The notes: generated from the sequence alone by a model not told the origin. Shown: positions 28,324 to 38,534, counted from the first letter of the stretch. The stretch is 64,000 nt of DNA from Rikenellaceae bacterium (GCA_015059785.1 SUZS01000001.1:62001-126000), one strand, 5' to 3'. Translations and numbers: made by a program.

Positions 28324-29133
28324 ATGAAAAAATTATTTTTGGTTTTGGCAGTTGCTGCTCTGTCGTTCAGCACTGCAATCGCACAGGAGGCTGCTGCTGC
28401 AGCACCTGCTGAAGAGGCAACCGTAGAGAACGCTGAGGCTGCACCAGTTGCAGAGGAGGTTGTTGCTGAGGAGGCTATTAATCCTGAGGTTGAGATCGCT
28501 GGTGAGTCACTCCACCACGTTCTTATGCAGAAGTTCCTCGAGGGTGGTTGGGGATGGATGCTCCCAATCCTTATCGTACTTGTTCTCGGTCTTGCTATTG
28601 CAATCGAGCGTATCCTCTTCCTCGGTCTTTCTACAATCAACACAAAGAAGTTTATTGCTGCTGTTGAGAAGGCTCTTAACGAGGGTGGTATTGAGGCTGC
28701 AAAGGCAGTTTGCCGTGACACAAAGGGCCCAATCGCTTCTATCTACTGGCAGGGTCTTGACCGTTATGAGCAGGGTCTTGATGCAGTTGAGAAGGCAGTT
28801 GTATCTTACGGTTCAGTACAGACAGGTCAGCTTGAGAGCGGTCTTGGTTGGTTGTCACTCTTCATTGCCCTCTCTCCATCACTCGGATTTATGGGTACTG
28901 TAGTAGGTCTTGTACAGTCATTCGACTCTATCCAGGCTGCAGGTGACATCTCTCCAGCACTCGTAGCAGGTGGTATGAAGGTGGCGCTGCTTACAACATT
29001 GTTGGGTCTGATTGCTGCAATGGTTCTTCAGGTGTTCTACAACTACGTAATCGTAAAGATTGACGGTATTGTAAATGAGATGGAGGATGCTTCTATCACC
29101 CTGATGGATATCCTTACAGTTTACAAGAAATAA
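28324..29133 (+). CDS. MotA/TolQ/ExbB proton channel family protein
   Basis: Signal peptide, Ala/Glu-rich stretch, then GLGWLSLFIALSPSLGFMGTVVGLVQSFDSI. Confidence 0.92.
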   Translation: MKKLFLVLAVAALSFSTAIAQEAAAAAPAEEATVENAEAAPVAEEVVAEEAINPEVEIAGESLHHVLMQKFLEGGWGWMLPILIVLVLGLAIAIERILFLGLSTINTKKFIAAVEKALNEGGIEAAKAVCRDTKGPIASIYWQGLDRYEQGLDAVEKAVVSYGSVQTGQLESGLGWLSLFIALSPSLGFMGTVVGLVQSFDSIQAAGDISPALVAGGMKVALLTTLLGLIAAMVLQVFYNYVIVKIDGIVNEMEDASITLMDILTVYKK

Positions 29134-29166
29134 TTAGACCAAAACAATAATCGTACACAGAAAATT

Positions 29167-29589
29167 ATGAAAAAGATGTTAAATATACTGTTGGGACTTC
29201 TGTTCGCTATTACTGCCGCTATGGTAGGCTGGGCAGTAGTATCTGGCGGATCTGAGGTTGCCATCAGCTGGAACCTGGTTTGGGGCTATGCCCTGCTCGT
29301 AGGTGCAGTGCTGAGCGTCTTGCTCTCTGCTATCAAGGGTACGATTACTAATCCTGCAGGTTTGAAGAAGACAATGTTTGCTATTGTGCTTGTAGTAGTT
29401 GTAGTAGGTGCTGCACTATTCATTGCACTTGGTCACGATGGTCTTACAATTCCTAACTCTGCTGGTGGTGTATTCGATGATCCATTCGAGTTGGTTATCT
29501 CAGAGGTTGGTATCCTTGTTACATACGTTGTTGCTGCCGCTTCTATCGTTGTAACACTTTATACCGAGGTTCGTAACCTGTTCAAATAG
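29167..29589 (+). CDS. hypothetical membrane protein in ExbB/ExbD operon
   Basis: 140 aa, several TM helices, between exbB-like and exbD-like genes. Confidence 0.8.
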   Translation: MKKMLNILLGLLFAITAAMVGWAVVSGGSEVAISWNLVWGYALLVGAVLSVLLSAIKGTITNPAGLKKTMFAIVLVVVVVGAALFIALGHDGLTIPNSAGGVFDDPFELVISEVGILVTYVVAAASIVVTLYTEVRNLFK

Positions 29590-29600
29590 TAAGGTAATTT

Positions 29601-30191
29601 ATGGCAAAAAGTAAGAAAATACCTGAAATCAACGCTTCGTCACAAGCGGATATCGCCTTTACTGTGCTTATCTTCTTCCTTGTGGTTTCTACAATGGATG
29701 TTGATACCGGTATCGTGCGCGTACTCCCACCAATGCCAGATCCAAATGTAAAGCAGGAGGATATCAAGGTTAAAGAGCGTAACCTCTTCCTTGTATTCGT
29801 ATCTGGTAGCGGTCAGCTTATGGCGGGTGGTCAGGTCATGGATCTTCATTATCTGAAGGATAAGGCAAAGGAGTTTATCCTTAACCCTTACGATGATGAG
29901 AACCTCCCAGAGAAGAAGGAGCAGACCTTTGATATGCCGGATGGCTCAAAGTGGACCTTCCCTGTAAGCGAGGGTGTAATCTCACTTCAGAATACCCGTG
30001 ACACTGATTATCAGGTTTATATCCGCGTACAGAACGAGCTTACTCGCGCATTCAACGAGGTGCGTGATGATGTCTCAATGACCAAGTTCGGCAAGAAGTT
30101 CGCAGACCTTGCCGAGGAGGAGAGAAAAGTAATAACCAAGGCAGTACCTTTGAAGATTTCAGAGGCTGAGCCGCGTAAAATGGGTAAGTAA
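29601..30191 (+). CDS. ExbD/TolR family protein 1
   Basis: SSQADIAFTVLIFFLVVSTMDVDTGIVRVLPP. Confidence 0.88.
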   Translation: MAKSKKIPEINASSQADIAFTVLIFFLVVSTMDVDTGIVRVLPPMPDPNVKQEDIKVKERNLFLVFVSGSGQLMAGGQVMDLHYLKDKAKEFILNPYDDENLPEKKEQTFDMPDGSKWTFPVSEGVISLQNTRDTDYQVYIRVQNELTRAFNEVRDDVSMTKFGKKFADLAEEERKVITKAVPLKISEAEPRKMGK

Positions 30192-30192
30192 T

Positions 30193-30663
30193 ATGGCAGT
30201 AATGAAGAAAAAGGGCGAGCGCGAGGTTCCTGCAATGTCAACAACCTCACTGCCCGATGTAGTATATATCATCCTCTTCTTCTTTATGCTCTCTACCTCA
30301 ATGCGTGACCAGGAGCTGATGGTTAAATACCGTCTCCCAGAGGCTACTGAGGTTCAGAAGCTCGAGAAGAAGAATCTCGTGAGCTACATTCACATTGGTG
30401 TACCAGTTCTGCATATGCAGGCAAAGTATGGTACTGCACCACTGATTCAGCTCAACGATTCGTATAAGACAACTAAGGATATCCTTGACTTTGCAGCAGC
30501 AGAGCGCGATAAGCTTTCAGAGGCTGACCGTGCATCAATGACAATCTGTCTTAAGGCAGACGGCGGCACAAAGATGGGTATCATCGCCGATGTAAAGCAG
30601 GAGCTCCGTCGTGCTAACGCACTGAAGATCTCTTATGCTTCATCAAAGGTGCTGAGTTATTAA
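30193..30663 (+). CDS. ExbD/TolR family protein 2
   Basis: TTSLPDVVYIILFFFMLSTSMRDQELMVKYRLPEATE. Confidence 0.88.
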   Translation: MAVMKKKGEREVPAMSTTSLPDVVYIILFFFMLSTSMRDQELMVKYRLPEATEVQKLEKKNLVSYIHIGVPVLHMQAKYGTAPLIQLNDSYKTTKDILDFAAAERDKLSEADRASMTICLKADGGTKMGIIADVKQELRRANALKISYASSKVLSY

Positions 30664-30679
30664 TACTCAGAGCGTATGC

Positions 30680-30709
30680 AAAAAAGGAGAGGATTTCCTC
30701 TCCTTTTTT
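30680..30709 (+). terminator. intrinsic terminator of ExbB/D operon
   Basis: AAAAAAGGAGAGGATTTCCTCTCCTTTTTT. Confidence 0.88.
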
Positions 30710-30714
30710 ATTTT

Positions 30715-30831
30715 GTTGTTAAAAGGTAGCATTTGCTGCGTTGCACTTCAATAACCGAGCTGCTCACATACGCTTTAGTATGCTGCGCGCTCGGTTTCTT
30801 GTGCGCCTGGCAACTACTACCTTTTAACAAC
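30715..30831 (-). repeat. single copy of the array-type hairpin element, opposite orientation
   Basis: Outer stem GTTGTTAAAAGGTAG/CTACCTTTTAACAAC; reverse complement has GCAGCATACTAAAGCGTATGTGAGCA, as in the 17.8-18.7-kb units. Confidence 0.8.
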
Positions 30832-30857
30832 AAAATGGCTATTAGCTATTGGCCTTA

Positions 30858-30990
30858 CAGAGGTACAGACTTCGTCTGTCTCTGTTTATTCGGATTTAGG
30901 GAAACTCTCGCAGAGAGTACGATGAAAAATAGAGCCTCACTCAAGCTTGCTTGAAAGTGAATGGCTCTATTTATTGTTGTGATAGTGGCT
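30858..30990 (+). repeat. cloverleaf-type intergenic element, copy 1 (3' side degenerate)
   Basis: CGGATTTAGGGAAACTCTCGCAGAGAGTACGATGAAAAATAGAGCC...GGCTCTATTT. Confidence 0.75.
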
Positions 30991-31018
30991 AAAGCATAAA
31001 GAGATTGCTACGCATAAC

Positions 31019-31090
31019 AGAGAGTTTAAGGAAGTTAGGGAATTTAATGAATATAGGGGGGCCTTAAACTCACTAATCTCCTTAATCTCT
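31019..31090. repeat. 9-bp-periodic inverted repeat, copy
   Basis: gagtttaaggaagttagggaatttaatgaa...ccttaaactcactaatctccttaatctc. Confidence 0.7.
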
Positions 31091-31112
31091 TTACTTATCA
31101 GCCAAAACTAAC

Positions 31113-31397
31113 CTATGCTTGACCCTTAGGGGTAAAGCCTGGGGCTTGGTTTACATTTATTGTGCCGAACTTACTCTCGTAGTTATGGAGATTCTCCTGT
31201 AGTGAGAGCAGCAGTCGTTTTGCGTGTTCTGGGGTTAGGATAATTCTACTACCCACCTTAGCCTTAGGCATTCCAGGAAGTATAGATGCGAAGTCAAGTA
31301 TCACCTCACTTGGAGAGTGGGCGATAATTACGAAGTTAGAGTAGTGACCCTGAGCCACTGCTGGGTCAAGTTCAAATTCAATCTTATTCTCTGCCAT
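31113..31397 (-). CDS. DUF3467 domain-containing protein
   Basis: 94 aa; GHYSNFVIIAHSPSEVILDFASILPGMPKAKVGSRIILTPEHAKRLLLSLQENL. Confidence 0.85.
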   Translation of the reverse strand: MAENKIEFELDPAVAQGHYSNFVIIAHSPSEVILDFASILPGMPKAKVGSRIILTPEHAKRLLLSLQENLHNYESKFGTINVNQAPGFTPKGQA

Positions 31398-31401
31398 AGT
31401 T

Positions 31402-32181
31402 TTATACTGTTATAAGTTCAATACCTGCCTCCTCAATAATCTCAACCATCTCTGGGGATATGTCGGAGTCTGTGATTATCACATCCACCTCATCAATAGA
31501 TGTTATGCGACCGAAGCCGTGGTGTCCGAACTTTGACGAGTCCGCCAGCACGATTGTCTTTGACGATGCAGCCATCATCTTGCGTGAGAGTAGAGTCTCC
31601 TCTATTGTGGAGGTTGTAATTCCGAAGTCGGGGTCAAAGCCGTCCACGCCGAGGAAGAACTTTGAGCAGACCATATCTGAGAGGCTCTCGCACGCACCCT
31701 CGCCACGCGTTGCGAAGGATTTTTTATATACCGTGCCACCGAGTTGTTGCACCTGAATGGTCTCCACCTCGTTAAGAAGAGCAGAGACCTTGAGGAACGG
31801 TGTTACCACATTTATTGTCGGCGACGGAGATAGGGCGTGAATGGCCTCAGCAAGGGCGTATGTTGTAGAGCCTGCCGAAATCATTATTGAGTCACCCTCC
31901 TCTATCATCTGTGCTGCGCGCTGTGCAATACGATACTTCGCCTCGCGGTTGAGTGACGATTTTGTCATCAGGTCGCGGTCGGCAATATGTGGATTTGCAA
32001 GTCGCGCACTTCCGTGCACCTTATAGAGCAACCCTTTGCTCTCAAGAATCTTGACATCCTTGCGGATAGTAACCTTTGTCACACCGAGCTCCTCGGCAAC
32101 ATCTGTGATACGGATAAAGCCGTACTTTTCGAGTTTCTCGAGTATATACTTGTGTCTCTCTGCAATACTTAACATTACCAA
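31402..32181 (-). CDS. DeoR/GlpR family transcriptional regulator
   Basis: ERHKYILEKLEKYGFIRITDVAEELGVTKVTIRKDVKILESKGLL. Confidence 0.93.
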   Translation of the reverse strand: MVMLSIAERHKYILEKLEKYGFIRITDVAEELGVTKVTIRKDVKILESKGLLYKVHGSARLANPHIADRDLMTKSSLNREAKYRIAQRAAQMIEEGDSIMISAGSTTYALAEAIHALSPSPTINVVTPFLKVSALLNEVETIQVQQLGGTVYKKSFATRGEGACESLSDMVCSKFFLGVDGFDPDFGITTSTIEETLLSRKMMAASSKTIVLADSSKFGHHGFGRITSIDEVDVIITDSDISPEMVEIIEEAGIELITV

Positions 32182-33308
32182 ATCTCCTTTTTAACAGTTT
32201 TACGACCAGCGTAGCAATTTACAAAATCAAGAACTGTACCCTTTGGAATTGTAATTCGGATAGCAGTGCGTGGGCGGAAGAGCACAGGGTTCATTCGCTC
32301 GCCAAACAGGGCGCGGAACTCAATGTCAGAGATATTTGTAATCTGCAATACGCCCTTCTTGTCATCTATAACCTTTACCTCAAGCGAAGCGTCAATGAGT
32401 TGCTCAAGGTACTTGCTATCGCCGGCAAGGGTGTTGTTAAACAGAGCCAACATACGGCCAGCAAAGAGTGCCTCACGCAGAGACTCAAGTGTATACTCCT
32501 TTGCAAACACAAGGGTCATTGGGCGAATCTGGTTGCCATACGCAAATCGCGATGTGTCGTGGATATCTGTATTTGCCATCATTGGCAGGCCGTACTCATC
32601 AAACCAATCAAGCACCTTTGGATACCACTCTGAGCCGTTAAAAAGCTCCACTGCGTGAATTCTACCCTCCTTAATAAGCTGCTTTTGAAGCGGATAGAGA
32701 GTACACTTCTTATCTGGCCAACCCGGATGGTTCCAGAGCATAAAGCAGCCCTGCTCCTCGGCCTTTCTAAAATCATCCATCTCTGTAGGGTTAGGTATGC
32801 GATTGCCATCCTTATCGCGCAACAGCTTACCATTCTCATCTACCTTGTAACGCACTTGCTCAAAGACATTAGGGTCCTTAATAAACAGAGCGTTCATATG
32901 TCCAAAAGGCTTTGTGCGTGTAATTTCTACAGCTGGAACAACCAAAAAACCGAACTTCTTACCCTCCTTTACTGCAAGTTCAATAGGCAGATTGTAGTCC
33001 TTTAGGCGAATACCCTTATTTTTATGTACAGCATTGTGCTCAGACATAGCAATAACATCAAGTCCATCCTGCCAAGCCTCACGCACGCGACCTACAGGCG
33101 AGACTTGTGCATCGGCAAAGACAGTGTGCATATGAAAATCGCACTTCAGAGTCAGATACTCGCCAATGTTAGGGATAGAGATAACTCGGCGCACAGCCTT
33201 CTCAAGCTCATAGCAGACAGTTCTGTCGTCAGAGTTTTCTGGTGGATTTTTAGCATCTACTCTTGCCGCAACGAGGGCAATGGTCAAAATTAAAAAAAAC
33301 TTCTTCAT
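32175..33308 (-). CDS. PHP-domain phosphodiesterase (Sb-PDE-like), secreted
   Basis: Signal peptide; KCDFHMHTVFADAQVSP, SEHNAVHKN, WNHPGWPD, ANTDIHDT. Confidence 0.82.
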   Translation of the reverse strand: MKKFFLILTIALVAARVDAKNPPENSDDRTVCYELEKAVRRVISIPNIGEYLTLKCDFHMHTVFADAQVSPVGRVREAWQDGLDVIAMSEHNAVHKNKGIRLKDYNLPIELAVKEGKKFGFLVVPAVEITRTKPFGHMNALFIKDPNVFEQVRYKVDENGKLLRDKDGNRIPNPTEMDDFRKAEEQGCFMLWNHPGWPDKKCTLYPLQKQLIKEGRIHAVELFNGSEWYPKVLDWFDEYGLPMMANTDIHDTSRFAYGNQIRPMTLVFAKEYTLESLREALFAGRMLALFNNTLAGDSKYLEQLIDASLEVKVIDDKKGVLQITNISDIEFRALFGERMNPVLFRPRTAIRITIPKGTVLDFVNCYAGRKTVKKEIW

Positions 33309-33326
33309 AGCGGTATAGTTTTATTA

Positions 33327-34688
33327 TTATTTATCTAACAGTTTCTCAAGCTTGTTGTAGCAGCCAATCTCATACATCTGCGGAATCAGCTCGCGGTAAA
33401 ACTTCAGAACATCCTCCCAGCGGTAGTATGGCGCCATAGAGCCATCTATCTGACTTGGGAAGGCTATCTCCTCCTCATTAAGGAGCATCTTTACAAGAGT
33501 TTCTCCCCTCTTATTGCGATAGAAAATCCACTGTAGGTTGCAGCCCATCGGGATGTTGTAGTCCTGAAAGACCTTCTCTATCTGCTCATAGTCGCTAACC
33601 TCCTCGCTCCAGCCAGGAACACGCATAGTATTTAGCAGACCCATAATATTTCCGTCGTGGCCAAAGCGAAGGTCTACAGCTGCTACCCCCTCGTTTACTC
33701 TACGCTCGGCATCATCGAGAATCTGCTCAAGCAGAGGTGTAGAGACGCCATTGAGGAACTTCTCCTTAATGCCTGAAGGGCCCTTCTCGTGGTAGAATAT
33801 CACATTGACAAGCTTCCACTGCTGGTATAGCTCCTCTGGCGTAAAGATATCCAGAATACTCTCCTCGGTAGGTGTTCCAGGCAGTGAAGTGGCAGTCTTA
33901 AAGAGGTGGAAGACAAAGTCGTGTGGAAAAGGCATACTCTTCACATAGTCTGGCTTAAAGAGGGAGTGGAGCAATCGCGAGATATCTACATTCTCGCGGC
34001 GGTAGCGTCTCCACTGCTGCATCCACTCACAATTTGTGTTGTGGCGGTAGAGGTCGATATACTTTGCTAAACGAGGGTCGTTATCCTTGTAGTAAGGGTT
34101 GAGCCACCTCTGGAACGGCTTTCCGCACTCGTAGTGGATGTCAAGCTTGTTGTCGAGGCGCATAAGCTCATCACAAAAGGCTGTCATACTCATCAGCACA
34201 CGCGGAACAATAGTAGACTTGGTGTCAATATACTCCGCCTTCTTGAAAATCGGCTTGTAGTTTTTGTACATTCGGCGGGCAATCTGTCGCTGCTGCTCCT
34301 GACCCTTGAGAGTAAGCTCGCCACCACGACCATAGGCATCTTTCTTGGCGCGTGTGAGTCGGTCGTAAATCTCTTTGCCATAAGGAGTTAGCTTACCAAA
34401 GTATGCCGCATCCTCAAAGACCTTGTATGCGCGGTCATACTTCTCGTCACGCAGCACATATCGCGAGCCGTGACGGCCATAGTGGCTGATATAGAACGGC
34501 TTATAGCCCTTTGGAACAGGGGTCTGCTCCTTGAACTGAGTAGGATAGAGGCGATATACACCCAGTGCATAACTACTATCTGACAGTATCAGCTCGCGAG
34601 CACTCTGTGCCGAGGCTGAAAATGCCAACGCTATCGCTACTACGGAAATAAAAAATCTTCTCATATAGTGTTCAGTTTTTAGGTTCAA
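33327..34688 (-). CDS. histidine-type phosphatase, secreted
   Basis: Signal peptide; YISHYGRHGSRY, DLRFGHDGNIMGLLN. Confidence 0.87.
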   Translation of the reverse strand: MNLKTEHYMRRFFISVVAIALAFSASAQSARELILSDSSYALGVYRLYPTQFKEQTPVPKGYKPFYISHYGRHGSRYVLRDEKYDRAYKVFEDAAYFGKLTPYGKEIYDRLTRAKKDAYGRGGELTLKGQEQQRQIARRMYKNYKPIFKKAEYIDTKSTIVPRVLMSMTAFCDELMRLDNKLDIHYECGKPFQRWLNPYYKDNDPRLAKYIDLYRHNTNCEWMQQWRRYRRENVDISRLLHSLFKPDYVKSMPFPHDFVFHLFKTATSLPGTPTEESILDIFTPEELYQQWKLVNVIFYHEKGPSGIKEKFLNGVSTPLLEQILDDAERRVNEGVAAVDLRFGHDGNIMGLLNTMRVPGWSEEVSDYEQIEKVFQDYNIPMGCNLQWIFYRNKRGETLVKMLLNEEEIAFPSQIDGSMAPYYRWEDVLKFYRELIPQMYEIGCYNKLEKLLDK

Positions 34689-34694
34689 ATCTTT

Positions 34695-37586
34695 TTAGTG
34701 AGCCTCAAGCCAGTTTTTCCCCACGCCAATATCTACCACGAGCGGTATAGAGAGTTTTGCCGCGCCCTCCATCTGCTCACGCACGATGCTTTCTACAACC
34801 TCGCGCTCGGCAGGCACAAGGTCTACAACAATTTCGTCGTGCACCTGAAGGATAAGTTTTGAGCGAATGCCCTGCTCCTTAAAGGCGCGGTAGACACCCA
34901 CCATAGCAATCTTCATAATGTCGGCAGCACTACCCTGTATCGGTGCGTTGATAGCATTTCTCTCAGCAAGGGCACGGGTATTTGCATTGCGAGAGTCGAT
35001 ACCCTCAAGATATCTGCGGCGGGCAAATATAGTCTCTACCCAACCACTCTGCACAGCACCAGCAATTGTCCTCTCCATATACTGCTTAACCTTCGGATAT
35101 GATGCAAAGTATCCATCAATCAGTGCTTTAGCCTCCGAGCGAGGTATATCAAGTCGCTGCGCAAGACCAAATGGAGATATGCCGTAGATAATGCCGAAGT
35201 TGGCCGTCTTGGCGCGCCTACGCTCCTCTGTTGTTACCTCGTCTATCGCTTTGCCGAAAATCTTAGCTGCCGTAGCGGCGTGGATATCCTCGCCATTGCG
35301 GAACGCCTCACACAGTAACTCATCGCCACTTAGGTGCGCCATCAGTCTGAGCTCCACCTGCGAGTAATCTGCCGAGAGCAACAGCCCATCCTCTCGCGAA
35401 GGGATAAATGCCTCGCGAATAGGACGACCGATAGCATCTCGCACTGGAATATTCTGCAAGTTAGGGTTAGAGGAGGAGAGTCTACCTGTTGCCGTAACTG
35501 CCTGATTATACGATGTATGAATATGTCCCGTTACTGGATTTACCAACTCTGGCAGTGCATCAATATATGTAGAGAGCAGCTTTTTCACACCTCGATACTC
35601 AAGTATCACTCGTACAATCTCATGCTCAGCAGCAAAGCCCTTAAGGTACTCCTCATCTGTGCAGAACTGCTTTGTCTTTGTCATCTTCGGCTTGTCAGCA
35701 ATGCGCATCTTGGCAAAGAGCAGCTCGCCAATCTGACGGCCCGAATTTACATTCAGCCCCGGGGTGTCGGCCATCTGACATATGCGCTGTTCAAGCTCAC
35801 GCAACTGCATCGTTAGCGTTGCCGAGTAGCCCCTAAGTCGCTGACTATCAATCTTCACGCCGTTCCACTCCATATCGGCGAGCACGGCAATCATCGGCTC
35901 CTCAATATCGTGATAGAGGCGCATAAGTGACTGGCTTTCAACCATTTCTCGCAGAACATAGTATAGTTGCAGCGTGATATCCGCATCCTCACATCCATAC
36001 TCAGATATAGGTTGCAGACCCACCATATCCATAGTCATCTGCTCGCGGCCCTTGCCAATAAGGGTCTGTATTGATATTGGCGAGTAGTTTAGATACCTCT
36101 CCGAGAGCGCATCCATATTATGTCGTGCCTCTGGGTCAAGCAGATAGTGCAGAAGCATCGTATCCCACTTCTCGCCACGCACCTCAATGCCCAATGTCCG
36201 CAGGAAAAGTATGTCAAACTTCATATTCTGACCCACCTTGGCAATCTTCTCACTCTCAAAGAGTGGGCGCAGAACAGCTGCATAACTACTCTCAAGACTA
36301 TTTCTGTCAGTGCCAACAGTAAAAGGTATATACCACGCCTTGTGCGGCTCAATGGCCAGCGAGATGCCCACAATGCGGCTCGTGAATATATCCAAACCAG
36401 AGGTCTCAATATCAAAGCATACTACACTACTGCCCATACATATATCTACAACCTTGCGGAGCTCACACTCACTCATAACGGTTGTATAGCTGTGCTCTAC
36501 GGTGGCAATAGTTGCAAAACCATCTTGCTCAACTACAGTAGCCTCTGCCGGCGTCTCAACACTCGGCTCGGTAGGCACTATAGGGTTGTCAAACATATCA
36601 AAGAGTGTCCCCTGACCCTCCATAGCCTTACGGCGTGCAGCACCAGCCTTCATTCGTGCCATATTGGCAAGCTGTGTCTGCTCCGCCTGTCGAGGCAGCG
36701 ATGTATCCTCAACGGGACCCATATTCTGCACATCGTTCAGGAAGACCTTGAAGTCAAGCTCCGTAAAGAGTGACTTGAGCATATCAATCTTCGGACAGCA
36801 GACCGTAAGTGCCGCCTCATTAAACTCTATCGGCACATCAAGGGCAATCTTTGTAAGGGCCTTTGAGAGTCTAAGCTGCTCTATGCTGGCGGCGATATTT
36901 GCACCCGCACGACCCGTTATCTGGTCTACATTGGCAATTATTGACTCTACATCGCCCCACCTCTGCACAAGCTTACAAGCACCCTTCTCGCCTATGCCCG
37001 CCACACCCGGAATATTATCCGAAGCATCGCCCCACAGGGCAAGAATGTCGCTCACGAGCATCGGGTCGTCGATGCCGTATTTATCCTTAATTGCCTGACT
37101 GTCAATAATCTCTATCTGGTCGCCCTTCTGCTTGTATATCTTACGATTTTGCCCAACAAGCTGTCCATAGTCCTTATCTGGCGTAACCATATAGACCTCA
37201 TAGCCCGCCTCTGCACCCTTAAAGGCGAGAGTGCCGATAACATCGTCAGCCTCGTAACCCTCAACCTCAAGGATAGGTACGCACATAGCCTCCACAATGC
37301 GCTTTACATAAGGCACTGACCGGAGTATATCCTCTGGTGTCTCGGGGCGATTGGCCTTGTACTGCTCAAACATCTCGCGGCGGAACGAGCCCCCCGCAGG
37401 GTCAAAGGCCACGCCAAGCAGGTCGGGCTTCTCGCGCTTCTGGATATCCCTCAGAAACTTCGTAAAGCCAAAAACTATAGATGTGTTCATCCCCGCACGA
37501 TTACGCATCGGACGACCGTAAAAGGCGTAATAGTACTTGAATATCAGCGCATAAGCGTCTATAAGGAATAGTTTTTTCATCAGCAA
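34695..37586 (-). CDS. polA: DNA polymerase I
   Basis: 963 aa; 5'-3' exo domain, SADYSQVELRLMAHLSGD, RRRAKTANFGIIYGISPFGLAQ, LQVHDEIV. Confidence 0.97.
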   Translation of the reverse strand: MLMKKLFLIDAYALIFKYYYAFYGRPMRNRAGMNTSIVFGFTKFLRDIQKREKPDLLGVAFDPAGGSFRREMFEQYKANRPETPEDILRSVPYVKRIVEAMCVPILEVEGYEADDVIGTLAFKGAEAGYEVYMVTPDKDYGQLVGQNRKIYKQKGDQIEIIDSQAIKDKYGIDDPMLVSDILALWGDASDNIPGVAGIGEKGACKLVQRWGDVESIIANVDQITGRAGANIAASIEQLRLSKALTKIALDVPIEFNEAALTVCCPKIDMLKSLFTELDFKVFLNDVQNMGPVEDTSLPRQAEQTQLANMARMKAGAARRKAMEGQGTLFDMFDNPIVPTEPSVETPAEATVVEQDGFATIATVEHSYTTVMSECELRKVVDICMGSSVVCFDIETSGLDIFTSRIVGISLAIEPHKAWYIPFTVGTDRNSLESSYAAVLRPLFESEKIAKVGQNMKFDILFLRTLGIEVRGEKWDTMLLHYLLDPEARHNMDALSERYLNYSPISIQTLIGKGREQMTMDMVGLQPISEYGCEDADITLQLYYVLREMVESQSLMRLYHDIEEPMIAVLADMEWNGVKIDSQRLRGYSATLTMQLRELEQRICQMADTPGLNVNSGRQIGELLFAKMRIADKPKMTKTKQFCTDEEYLKGFAAEHEIVRVILEYRGVKKLLSTYIDALPELVNPVTGHIHTSYNQAVTATGRLSSSNPNLQNIPVRDAIGRPIREAFIPSREDGLLLSADYSQVELRLMAHLSGDELLCEAFRNGEDIHAATAAKIFGKAIDEVTTEERRRAKTANFGIIYGISPFGLAQRLDIPRSEAKALIDGYFASYPKVKQYMERTIAGAVQSGWVETIFARRRYLEGIDSRNANTRALAERNAINAPIQGSAADIMKIAMVGVYRAFKEQGIRSKLILQVHDEIVVDLVPAEREVVESIVREQMEGAAKLSIPLVVDIGVGKNWLEAH

Positions 37587-38030
37587 TTAGTTTTCATCGT
37601 TGTACCACTCGGCATAGGAAGTGGCTGTCTCGTGCAGGCGTAGGCTGTGCAGCGTAACGCCCGCGGGCAGTGCCGCCTTAAGGCGAGCGGCGAAGTCCAC
37701 AAGCATATTCTCGCAAGTAGGCTGATAATCCACCAGTATCACATTTGTAAACTGGCTCTGCATTGCCTCCGCCAGAGCCTCAGCCTCTGCTGTGCGGCGC
37801 ATAACAAAGGAGTGGTCCAGGCGGTCGGTAATCTCACGGGCCACAATAGCCTTCAACTCACCAAAGTCCATAACCATACCGAGCTTTGGACTTGTCGGGT
37901 CAGTAACTGGCTCGCCTTTGATAGTGACAAAGAGGCGATAGGAGTGGCCGTGAATCTCGCGGCACTTGCCATCATACCCCCATAGCGCGTGGGCAGACTC
38001 AAACGAGAACTCTTTGGTAAGGCGAATCAT
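37587..38030 (-). CDS. queD: 6-carboxytetrahydropterin synthase family protein
   Basis: FSFESAHALWGYDGKCREIHGHSYRL, LDHSFV, PTCENM, LHETATSYAEW. Confidence 0.88.
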   Translation of the reverse strand: MIRLTKEFSFESAHALWGYDGKCREIHGHSYRLFVTIKGEPVTDPTSPKLGMVMDFGELKAIVAREITDRLDHSFVMRRTAEAEALAEAMQSQFTNVILVDYQPTCENMLVDFAARLKAALPAGVTLHSLRLHETATSYAEWYNDEN

Positions 38031-38518
38031 CGGTGTGGCAGTTTATCAAGGTAGTCAATATAGGGCTCACGCTGAAATGCCTCATTGAGCGAGATATATG
38101 TCTGGGTGTTGCTAATACCCTGAACACGCAGAATACCGTCAAAGATTGTACGCATAAGGTGCTCGTTATCAACGCAGTAGAGCTTAAGCATAGCGTTGTA
38201 AGTACCCGTAATAAAGTGGCACTCAACAACCTCTGGGATATTTTTAATCTTCTCTGCCACGGCCGTACTCATAATTGGGTCCTGAATGCGGATGCTGATA
38301 AAGGCACACACATCAAAACCGAGCATCTTTGGGTTGACCATCATTCGGCTACCCATAATTACGCCCCACTCCTCAAGTTTCTTTATGCGCTGGTGTATTG
38401 CCGCACCTGAAATACCACACTCGCGGGCAATCTCAAGATACGGCATACGCGCATTCTTGACAAGGAACTTCAGTATCTTGCGATCAGTCGCATCTAATAT
38501 TACTTTATGGTTGCTCAT
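38027..38518 (-). CDS. Lrp/AsnC family transcriptional regulator
   Basis: LDATDRKILKFLVKNARMPYLEIARECGISGAAIHQRIKKLEEWGVI. Confidence 0.93.
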   Translation of the reverse strand: MSNHKVILDATDRKILKFLVKNARMPYLEIARECGISGAAIHQRIKKLEEWGVIMGSRMMVNPKMLGFDVCAFISIRIQDPIMSTAVAEKIKNIPEVVECHFITGTYNAMLKLYCVDNEHLMRTIFDGILRVQGISNTQTYISLNEAFQREPYIDYLDKLPHR

Positions 38519-38534
38519 CTCCTAAAAATCTCTA

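Noticed and set aside
30733-30954. 73-aa plus-strand ORF
   Set aside because: Spans hairpin repeat elements; not supported as coding
36120-36773. 217-aa plus-strand ORF
   Set aside because: Antisense shadow of polA; low-complexity-type composition and no recognisable domain
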